This document shows positions 18,865 to 26,751 of a stretch of 26,751 nt of DNA, piece after piece. The translations under genes and the position numbers were made by a program. Origin of the DNA: Gnetum montanum (taxonomy: Eukaryota; Streptophyta; Gnetopsida; Gnetales; Gnetaceae); contig MNCI01025134.1 of assembly GCA_015680685.1 (NCBI GenBank), positions 90,232-116,982 on the forward strand, written 5' to 3'. The stretch's first letter is position 1. Every line of letters starts with the position of its first letter. The notes beneath the pieces are model-generated. The model made no database searches. It was not told the origin of the DNA and was given only the letters and a program-made list of their open reading frames with translations.

Positions 18865-20759
18865 ATGTCTCCTTCTTCTTATGAGAGTGCTTCACCGCCT
18901 AGGTCTGACAAAATGCACAATCAGAGGCGTAGTACATATGATGATCTGCCAATGCCCCAATAGTTTCGTGTGGTATACACTCATCCTAATGAGTACATAT
19001 CAAACTTTACCTTTATCCTCCACTAGGACCAACAACTACATTGGTGTGATTTAGAAGGTAACATAGTGTTACCTCCCGATCGCTCAGTTCCAAGCATGCT
19101 TCTTTGTGCTTTCACATGAATTAGTATGTAGCACTTGCAGGTAGAGTATGTTGTGCTTGAACACAACTCGAGAGAGTATCAACCCACAGAGGCATAACAT
19201 TAAAGAGACTTACAACAAGAGAGACATTACAAAGCCATCAAGGGGAAATGGTCTCAGGATGTCCCGTATGTCCTATGTGAAAATGAGGGTGGTGAACCTA
19301 CCTTGGGAGGTCTTCCACAAAATGATGTTCTTCCTATTGACTTCGGTCAAGGGGTTGTGTATCAGAATCTTCTGTCAACTATCCATAACCTGGATTCTAG
19401 TACTAACGGACATAAAGGATTTGAAAAAAGAACATGAATAGATGACAAAGATGGACATTGTGATCGTAACCAGGACTGAGGCCATGACCACCGAAGAGAA
19501 GGTAGCAGGCATTGTCATGGTGCTAGTGCTCCTTCCTCTTCACCTTCATCATCTCCTTCCTCCTCTCCTTCAAGATCAGAATGCAGTCGCAAAGCGAAAG
19601 ACCTTGAGGATAATGGTAGGTGAAACATGAATAATAGACAAAATAGTTGAGAAAGGGGATGAGGGCACTCTAGAGAAACACATCACGAAAGGAGGGAGAG
19701 TTGGGAACAACATAGGCATCATAGACGCCATAGGAAATATGATCATGATGAACCCCTACTCGCTACCTAAAGTATGATAGATATAACTGAGGCCATTAGA
19801 ATCCCAACAAGGCACCAAAAAGATAGTAGGATCAAGAGATTAGACATGAATAACATCCCATGATTTGAAGGGGGATACAATGCTGATCCTGAAAACCATC
19901 TACAAGCATTTCATAATGCATGTGCTTTGCAAAATATAGAAAACGAGTGGCAAAAACTCAAGTTGTTTCCATGGACATTGATCAAGGAAGTGAAAAGCTG
20001 GTGCTAATCCTTAGAACCAGAATCCGTTCGCCAATAGAGTACCATGTTAGAATTGTTCAACGATAAGTATCAAACGTACTCCCGAGTGTCCAACCTATGA
20101 AAGCAAATCTAAGGATGGAAACAAGGAGGACATGAATCCTTGGATGATACCATGGGCAGATATTATGTATTATTACATCATTGCATTGGTTATGATTACT
20201 CACAAAGGGAACAACTACGCCATCTCGTAGATGGGCTTAGGCACGAAATGTGAATAACCCTTAGGACTTATGCCCAAGGAAGAGTATTCAATATTAGAGC
20301 CCATCAAGTACAAAGATTGTTGGAGCAAGTTGCCAAGGAGGAAGATGAGTTAAGGAAAAGAGAAAGTGTGGAGGAATACAACAGAGATCATTCCCTCTGA
20401 AAGATGGAAGTTAGATTTTGCGAGGATGAAGAAGAGTCACCACTTGAAGAGATGGTGAATAGGAGAACTTTGCCCATTCAAAACTTTGCATTAGAAGTAT
20501 CAGCAAAGGTAGATCAAATATGGAATTTCCTAGATTATAAATTTCAAACATTCTAAAAATAGTAGAGGAGTCTAGAGAACAAAGTAGTGATCGAGAGAGG
20601 AGAAAAAAGAAAGAAGCTAAATATGCACGTAACAAAGGTAAAGGTAAAGTTGCTGTCATTGAAGAGGTTGTGGATTCAGACATAGAAAATGATGACAGAT
20701 GTGAGATATGCCAATATGACCATCCTAAAGAATGTTGCCCAATAGTGTCACATCTGTAA
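18865..20759 (+). pseudogene. Degenerate gag of G2
   Basis: Start ATG at 18865 (MSPSSYESASPPRSD) lies 130 bases after the primer site. One frame continues to about 20550 with stops but no frame change. It has an N-terminal region of about 320 codons including a Ser/Pro-rich tract (about 19519-19590) and a His/Arg-rich part. The core gag domain (19840-20330) has FEGGYN, KLKLFPWTL, YQTYSRV and GWKQ blocks matching G1. After a frame change near 20550, a Lys/Arg-rich stretch leads to a zinc knuckle C-X2-C-X3-H-X4-C at 20700-20738. Many stops are one transition from Gln, Trp or Arg codons. The TAA at 20757 may also be such a stop, with the frame continuing toward protease. Confidence 0.87.
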
Positions 20760-21881
20760 GATTTTGGGGTGTATGCACTAAACCCACAATTAAACAGACA
20801 ACAAACACCCCTAAGGTTACCTTATCCTCAAGGTAACCCAAGGTAGTTCCACCAACCCTTGACGTATTATCCGAGTGGAGCTCTACCACAACCAAATGAA
20901 TAATATCAATAGTGGCAACACCCATAATCATGGAAAATGCTACCACCATGTCAACAGTACCCTTACCGTCAAACTAACCCATATGGATACTACGTGCAGT
21001 AGCTGATCTTTCCACGTGACTCCACTAGTCACATCACACTACCAAATCCATGAGTACTATAGAACTCCTTCTTCAAGGGGAGATGTTCCACAAACGTACT
21101 ATCCTTCTCATCTGACTGCACCTCTTCCACCCTTAGCTTCATTACCACTTGCTCCAGCTATGTAGGGTGAGCTTCCTACCTAGCTGTAGAAATGTAACAC
21201 TACAAGGGCTGTCAATCCTCAACCTACTATTGGATCAGACAATCACACAAAGAAGAGACCTTTCTTTAGAACCAATAGTCCAACCAAGTCCTTACAGCCA
21301 CAGGTGCCTAATTGTCCAAATGCCTCACCATCATTCAAAACTTCAGAATTCCCTTCAAACCAAAAACCACACCCAATGCACATGGTCATGTTGACTCATT
21401 CCATCACTGATTTGATTAAATCTAGCCATCTTCCCAGAACACTCTCTGATCCTAGAAGTTCTCTTATATATTTACAAATTGCTGGGAATAAGCTTGCAAA
21501 GATCTTTTGGATTCAGGTTCTGGTGTTAACTTAATCTCTCAAGAAATGTATAAAGCATGGAACCTATCTCCACTAAAAAAGAGTAACATTCATTTAGAGC
21601 TGGCCAACTAGTCCATCACTATCCCATTAGGACTAGTAGAGGACATTGTCACCACTATTTGTGGGTGGTTGTATCTAGTTGATTTCTTAGTGATTCAAGT
21701 TAACAACTATGAGGGAGGCTTTCCAATCATAATGGGAAGAGCATGGCTAAGCACAATTGATGTATGCCTAGGAATATGTGATCTTTCCCAAGAAATATCA
21801 AAGAAAAATATGTTCAGAAAGATCAAGAAGAAGAAATTTCCATGCATCACATACAGTGACATAGGGTGTAATTGTGTGTAG
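20760..21881 (+). pseudogene. Pro/Gln-rich linker and aspartic protease of G2
   Basis: The first part (20760 to about 21050) continues in the knuckle frame and is rich in Pro, Gln and Tyr. After a frame change it continues to about 21500 (frame with PMHMVMLTHSITDLIKSSHLPRTLSD). A further frame change leads into protease: LLDSGSGVNLIS with the active-site Asp at 21510-21512, then a TAG, and the conserved second half LVDFLVIQV, GGFPIIMGRAWLSTID (21670-21765), where the flap and the hydrophobic GRAWL block lie. The D-S-G triplet is intact. The enzyme would process Gag-Pol in the particle. It is inactive as it stands because of the stop and the frame changes. Confidence 0.82.
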
Positions 21882-23224
21882 AAGTCCTGGTTTGTACAAT
21901 GTTTAACGTTGTCTACATGCAATCAGTGTGCACAAATAACTAACATATAGAAATTCCTGTATGCAGTAGCCATGAGATAGGAAGGCACCTAGTGGCTGAT
22001 ACCTAACCAAGAGAGCAATTCAACTATATGCATGGAACCAATTGAGAGCTTGACTTACACCTACATCGATAGCATAAACAAATTAGAGCAAGTCCACCAC
22101 CAACTTCCAAGTTCTAACATCAAAAATACCAACTGGGGGAAATTGGAAATCCCTAATAAGTTTAAGTAAGAGCTCCTTGAGTTAAAACTATTGCCCACTA
22201 GTATGGAGTACACATTCCTCAAGAATGAAAAATCAGTAATCATTAACGCTAAGCTTGCTCCCCAACAAAAAGAAAGATTGCTGAAAATGGTAAACAAATG
22301 GTCGAAAGCCTTTGCTTGGTCATATCCCAAATTAACTAGAATAGATCCTAGGATATGCTAACATAGAATTTACATTGACCCCTCCATGAAACCTCGATGA
22401 TAACCGCAAAGGAAATTGAACCCAAAGCTTAAGCAAGTGGTTAAAGAAGAAATTGATCAACTTCTAAAAGATGGGTTCATCTATCCCATTGTTGACAGTG
22501 AATGGGTTAGCCCATTAGTCATTATGCCTAAAAAGGAAGGTAAATGGAGGGTGTGTATAGATTGTAGGCTACTAAACATGGCAACATTCAAAGACCACTT
22601 TCCATTGTCATTTGTCAACCAAGTCTTAGATATCATTATAGGGCATTGCTACTATAGTTTTTTGGATGGTTATAGTGGATACAATCAAATTCAAATAGCA
22701 TAAGAAGACCAAGCCAAGACCACATTCATAAGTCCTTGGGGAGCACTTCCATATAGGCAAATGCCGTTTGGCTTGTGCAATGCCCCGACAACATTTCAAT
22801 GTTTGGTTCTAAACATATTTCAGGAGCATATAGGAAATGGTGTGGAGGTCTTTATGGATGATTTCTCCACCTACGGAGTGGACTTTGAACAAGCATTGGA
22901 CCGATTAGAGAAAGTACTAAAATGATGTGTTGAAACCAACTTAAGGCTCAATTGGAAAAAAATTCATTTAATGATCCAACAAGGCATTGTATTAGGGCAC
23001 AAGATTTCACAAATAGGGATAGAGGTAGATCCTGAAAATATTAAGATCATCCAAGGAATCACTCAACAACCTAAATCTGTAAAAGACATTCAATCGTTCC
23101 TTAGACATACTGGCTATTATAGATGCTCCATTGAGAACTTTTCAAAGATCGTAAAACCATTGGTAGAATTAATGAAGAAGGACATACACTTTGAATGGAC
23201 TAAGGAATGCGAGCTAGCCTTCTA
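21882..23224 (+). pseudogene. Reverse transcriptase of G2
   Basis: The RT would copy element RNA into cDNA. A pre-RT stretch (about 22190-22345: MEYTFLKNEKSVIINAKL and KAFAWSYPKL) leads to the fingers and palm: LNPKLKQVVKEEIDQLLKDGFIYPI (22413-22487), WRVCIDCRLLN (22545-22577), FLDGYSGYNQIQI (22660-22700) and MPFGLCNAPTTFQ. The catalytic box FMDD is intact at 22851-22862. Connection motifs follow (GIVLGHKIS, FLRHTGYYR). The frame holds from the protease to 23224, interrupted by stops near 22360, 22398-22403, at 22701-22703 and at 22923-22925. A one-base loss at about 23224 shifts the frame into RNase H. Confidence 0.93.
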
Positions 23225-23660
23225 AACTTGAAGCAAAGGCTTGTAGAAACACTAATTCTACAAGCTCCTGACTGGTCTCGACCATTCCATATAATGATTG
23301 ACACATCTAATTTTGCTTTAGGAGCTGTAGTTACATAGTTAGATAAGCAAAAATGCCCCTACTACATTCATTGTGCAAGTCGAAGTATTGTTGGTTCACA
23401 ACTCAGCTACACCACAACAGAAAAAGAGTTGATGGCTATGGTGTTTTCACTAGAAAAATTTAGACACTATGTATTAAGCTATAAGATATTTGTACATACA
23501 AATTATAGTGTAATTCAATTCCTAATGAATAAACCAATGGTGAGCCCTTGCATCATATGATGGCTTGTGATCTTACAAGAGTTTGATCTTATGCTGATCA
23601 ATCGTAAAGGCACTGGGAATGCTATTGCTGATCATTTATCCTGGTTATGATGGGACAACA
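23225..23660 (+). pseudogene. RNase H of G2 with one catalytic Asp changed
   Basis: RNase H would remove the RNA template. In frame 2 it starts NLKQRLVETLILQAPDW. Acidic residues are in HIMIDTSNFALGAVV (Asp, about 23297) and TTTEKELMAMVFSLEKF (Glu, about 23430). The third acidic position reads Asn (AAT at 23501-23503, VHTNYSVIQFL), a G-to-A type change, so activity would be lost. The last, in NAIADHLSWL (about 23620-23647), is kept. Confidence 0.9.
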
Positions 23661-25099
23661 AAGAGGGAAAATATCGAATTTTTGACCATTTCCTTGATGA
23701 ACTCCTCTTTGCAGGTGTGATAAAGAATCACTTGCCTACTGATACAAATTGGTATAGTAGCCTTCTCATTTATCTGCTTACACAAGAAACACCACAAGGG
23801 TTAGACGTTAAAAGGAAACAACAATTTCTTTATCGAGCCAAATATTTCATGGAAATCAATGGATACCTTTATAAGGTATGCTTCAATGGCTTGGTTTGAT
23901 GGTGTGTTCCTGATGTGGATCAATTACGAGTTCTCCATGATGCTCATGAGGACCCTTGTGGGGTTCATTACACTGGGAGATGAACAAACATTAAAATCTT
24001 GCTTGTAGGATATTATTGACCTATATTGTTTCAGGATGCTCATCATTTCATCCAATCTTGTGAGTGTTGCCAACGTGATGGGGGAATGACTACTAGAATG
24101 GAGGGTCCACAACAATGAATTCAACCCTTAGAACCCTTTGACATATGGGGTATTGATTTTATGGGGCCTATCACACCAGTGTCCAATAGAAAAGTCTACA
24201 TTATTGTTGGTGTTGACTATTTTACAAAGTTGGTAGAAGCAGCCGTTGTTACGAATTGCACATCATGTATCATTACACGATTTGTTCAACAACAAATCAT
24301 AAATAGGTTTGGCATGCCTCATGCACTTATGTCTAACAATGGTACACATTTTATAGGTGCAACATTTTGAGAATTGATGCAATGCTTAGGAGTTGAGCAT
24401 AAGCTAACTGCACCATATCATCCTCAAGTGAATGGTCAAGCTAAAGTCACCAATAGGGAGATCACAAAAATACTAACATCAACCATTAGCAAATATAGGC
24501 AAGACTGGAGCACCAAATTGAACGATGCTGTTTGGGCATATTACTCCACATGGAAACTCCCTATAGGCTATCCCCCCTATGAGTTAGTGTACGACAAACT
24601 TCCCACACTTCCCATTCAAGTTAAGCTTCGTACACTATCTACAGCATGTGACCTCAGCCTTAACCTCAGTCTAGCACAAAAAGAATGATTGATGAACCTT
24701 AACTTGCTAGATAAAAATTGATTAGCTACCCTATCATCCAATGAACTACACAAGGCCTTTGACAAAAAAATTCATGACCTAAGGATTAGGAAAGTCAAAT
24801 ACCAACAAGGAGATAATGTTTTTTATTAGAATCCCACACATGTGCCACAACGAACTAAATTTCAAACACTATGGGAAGGACCTTAAATCATTTATGAAAC
24901 TTTTCCTTCAGCGGCCATGATAATCTATAAACCTAAAAGTCCAAACAAGAAATTACTAGTCAACATCCAGCAAACCAAACCTTTCCATGAACCTGAAATG
25001 GCCATCACTAACACTACCTCTATTAATGGACAACATTGCTCATTATTTTGGATCTCCTCCTTCCAACTTAGTCATGGGGGAGATGGCCACCAATGCTAA
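23661..25099 (+). pseudogene. Integrase of G2 with two of three catalytic acidic residues changed
   Basis: Integrase would insert the cDNA. A linker (YRIFDHFLDELL to YLYKVCFNGLV) leads to the His-His-Cys-Cys zinc domain: His in HDAHEDPCGVHYTG (about 23935-23980) and Cys in CECCQRDG (24060-24084). In the catalytic core the first Asp is kept (IDFMGP, 24155-24157). The second position reads Asn (SNNGTHF, 24335-24337) and the Glu position reads Lys (GQAKVTNREI, 24443-24445), both G-to-A type. The C-terminal part (KFQTLWEGP region near 24857) runs to TAA 25097-25099. No chromodomain is seen. The reading frame is continuous from 23225, broken only by stops. Confidence 0.92.
25067..25080 (+). other. 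Polypurine-like motif at the end of G2 pol
   Basis: CTTAGTCATGGGGG here, inside the last codons of pol, matches the GA polypurine tract next to its 3' LTR (CTAGTCATGGGGG) and the corresponding pol-end site in GA (CTTAGTCATGATGG, 5595-5608). It may be a second priming site for plus-strand synthesis. Confidence 0.5.
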
Positions 25100-26440
25100 C
25101 CATTCTAAAGCCCTCAGTTCCTTTAACCTTTTTTTTTACACATTCTTCATCTTTACTTGTTTTTGTTTTATACCATTGTTAACATTTTTTACTATTTCTT
25201 TCTCTATTACATGTTTTTGGATAAATCTCACTCATCATATAATAAGTGCTCATGATGGTGGAGAATACTATAATAGTGTTGATTGCTAATGTTTCATTTT
25301 TACCTTTCATTTTTAACATTGGTACTAAGATATGGTTCTTTTGATAAAATAGGCAATGAGTCCATGTCATCCATTCATCCATTTAGCTCTATGGTCTCCA
25401 TTGATCTTGGAACTATACTATCCCTTTTTCATAGTAAACTTATTAATGAATTAGTGGCTTGGTGATATTCTTAAATCCAAGGAAAGGTTCAAATGGATTT
25501 AAAAGGGTGTGACCTCAAGGGGATTCAATGCATTTGTGTTGGCTATTCTCTTGGAAACTTGAATGTTTTTCATACAGTCTTCCAACATTCTACTCTTGAC
25601 CAAGTATCAAGAAGTTGACCAAATCAAATAAGTCTTTGCATGGTGTGGTTCTCATTCAAAAAAAGAAAAAAAAAAGAAAAAAAAGAAAAAGAAAAAGAAA
25701 AAGAAAACTAGTGAAAATTCAAAGCATACCCCTTAGATATAATAAAGAAACATGGGCTACTAGAACTAGTTATGGCACTATAAAGACATGTTACCCATGC
25801 CTAAAGGTTCCCTCTAATTAAGGCCTTTCTTGCTTCCTGCTTCTCTATTTTTCTCTTGTTGGAATGGTGGTGGCTCAGTGGACGCATTCTTGTTGCTTCA
25901 GGAGGATGGGTTGGTCAGGTGTGTTGATGCGAGGGCATTGGATGTGGTTAGTTTTAATTTGAATTTGGAATGAATTCTATTAAGTCACCTTAATCATACA
26001 TTACACAAGGATATTTTCAGAACCTTAATTTTGGGATTCCATTCCATTCTTTCCTCTCTTTTCGTATTGCTTCCCATATTCCACCTGATTGCTAGTTTTA
26101 TGCTTAGTCTATATATTGGTTCACACATTGTTCTTCTTTGGTAAAATATTGTGGGTAACTCCTTAACCATTGTTTCCATATGTCATTCCTAGAGCCTACA
26201 GACTCTTTGATGTGTGAGATTGTTAGGGCATGAGCCTGCTTTGGGGTGGATCCACTAGCATTCCTTTTTGGTGCAATTGTTAAGCTCTCTCCCTTAAATA
26301 TTTCTTGCAATAAACTATTTCTTTTTCACCCCATCAATGACATCCATGTTTACTTTTGTTTTATTGGCTTTACCATTGTTATTTCTCTCATCTTTTTTGT
26401 TCCTTCAAGTTTTTCACTCTATTGCCACCAAAGGTTTTCT
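25100..26440 (+). other. 3' noncoding region of G2
   Basis: Long region between pol and the terminal polypurine tract. It matches GA 5683-7382 in order, including 'CTTTGCATGGTGTGGTT' (25633), an A-rich tract (25658-25706), 'GACATGTTACCCATGCCTAAAG' (25785-25806) and a 'GGATCCACTAGCAT' block (26249-26262). The several short open frames on both strands share no motif and are not conserved with GA, so I treat them as chance. An env-like protein was looked for and not seen. Confidence 0.65.
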
Positions 26441-26454
26441 CTTAGTCACGGGGG
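26441..26454 (+). other. Probable terminal polypurine tract of G2
   Basis: CTTAGTCACGGGGG matches the GA tract that directly precedes its 3' LTR. Here, however, no TG-starting LTR resembling 17818-18716 follows. Confidence 0.45.
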
Positions 26455-26751
26455 CCCTATCACAAATTTTATCTCACCCCTACACCTTGGGTAGCCATTA
26501 GTTATAAACCTCTAACCCAATATCTACAATACCCACAACCTAGCCAATGTGCTTCATAGCAAGGCAAGGTATCAATGACATTATGTCTTATCTATCCTTG
26601 CTAATTCATGACTATGTTGTGTGTGTAGATGGCGATCACATGAACAATGGACTAGGATAGGAGAGAGCACTCAGGATGGACTAGAGTAAAAAACATTTAT
26701 GCAAGGAACAAGCTTGATCATGTGGCCATGAATGAAAAACGGTATGCACAT
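26455..26751 (+). other. Sequence after the G2 polypurine tract, unassigned
   Basis: No match by eye to the G2 5' LTR or to GA. Near 26621 a T/G run ends in TAG directly before ATGGCG (26629), which resembles a splice acceptor before a start codon, but the frame stops after four codons. It may be further 3' noncoding sequence, a different insertion or a rearranged LTR. Confidence 0.3.

Larger units (their letters stand above)
17818..26751 (+). mobile_element. Near-complete gypsy element G2 (Athila/Tat-like), running off the window
   Basis: In order: 5' LTR, tRNA-Asp primer site, gag, protease, reverse transcriptase, RNase H, integrase, then more than 1.3 kb of 3' noncoding sequence. Integrase after RNase H marks Ty3/gypsy. 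No chromodomain is visible after integrase, and the gag type, primer tRNA and long post-pol region favour the Athila/Tat side. More than 6 kb of gag-pol is traceable with only about four frame changes, so decay has been mainly point substitution. The 3' LTR was not recognised within the window. Confidence 0.88.

Noticed and set aside
20411-20949. Minus-strand open frames of 90 and 74 residues
   Set aside because: Antisense to the G2 gag end and linker, which has clear domain similarity on the plus strand.
25615-25821. Basic Lys/Arg-rich open frame
   Set aside because: It translates the A/G tract of the G2 noncoding region; the matching GA region does not keep the frame.
1-26751. tRNA or rRNA genes, CRISPR array, bacterial-type operons
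   Set aside because: The only tRNA-like sequences are the 12-17 base primer sites next to LTRs; no cloverleaf, no regular spacer array and no compact gene clusters were seen.

Overview
This is a window of a large, repeat-packed plant nuclear genome. It is AT-rich, has no compact genes, and every recognisable coding stretch is a decayed transposable element: Ty3/gypsy of the non-chromodomain Athila/Tat type, Ty1/copia, and two kinds of LINE. The very degenerate, methylation-decayed look (C-to-T and G-to-A transitions, CpG loss) would suit a gymnosperm, but the species cannot be read from the sequence. No intact protein-coding gene is visible.

Layout. (1) 1-2370: the 5' end of a minus-strand gypsy element (here 'G1'), with a gag relic, a perfect tRNA-Asp primer site and a roughly 1.04 kb LTR whose U3 carries an array of the palindrome GCGATATCGC. 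(2) 3450-3790: a minus-strand LINE reverse-transcriptase fragment. (3) 3836-7655: a short plus-strand gypsy relative ('GA') with a 5' LTR, about 2.5 kb of interior without recognisable gag or pol, a polypurine tract and a truncated 3' LTR. Its 5' LTR end and primer site are locally inverted. (4) 7656 to about 10350: a minus-strand copia element with 5' LTR, primer site, gag, protease and integrase, cut off before reverse transcriptase. (5) 10620-11756: two pieces of an RTE-like LINE in opposite orientations, which together make up nearly adjacent parts of one protein. (6) 11757-13870: AT-rich DNA with several tandem repeats, one a perfect 49-bp triplication. (7) 14520-15770: an island that keeps its CpG dinucleotides and is richer in G+C. 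On the minus strand it has a TATA-like box, a leader and a plausible small intron, so it is the best candidate for the 5' end of a host transcription unit. (8) 16471-17415: a copia LTR remnant, a CACTA-like terminus and a 104-bp tandem duplication. (9) 17818-26751: a nearly complete plus-strand gypsy element ('G2') with LTR, tRNA-Asp primer site, gag, protease, RT, RNase H, integrase and a long 3' noncoding region. It runs off the window before a recognisable 3' LTR.

G1, GA and G2 belong to one family: they share primer-site type, LTR blocks around the TATA box and LTR end, and 3' noncoding blocks, and G1 and G2 share gag. They let one compare copies inside a single window. The comparison gives the more interesting observations: a rapidly changing palindromic U3, a polypurine-like motif present both at the end of pol and just before the 3' LTR, different gag N-terminal lengths, and loss of catalytic acidic residues through G-to-A changes. 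Coordinates of element edges not set by LTR ends are approximate, since all comparisons were made by eye.
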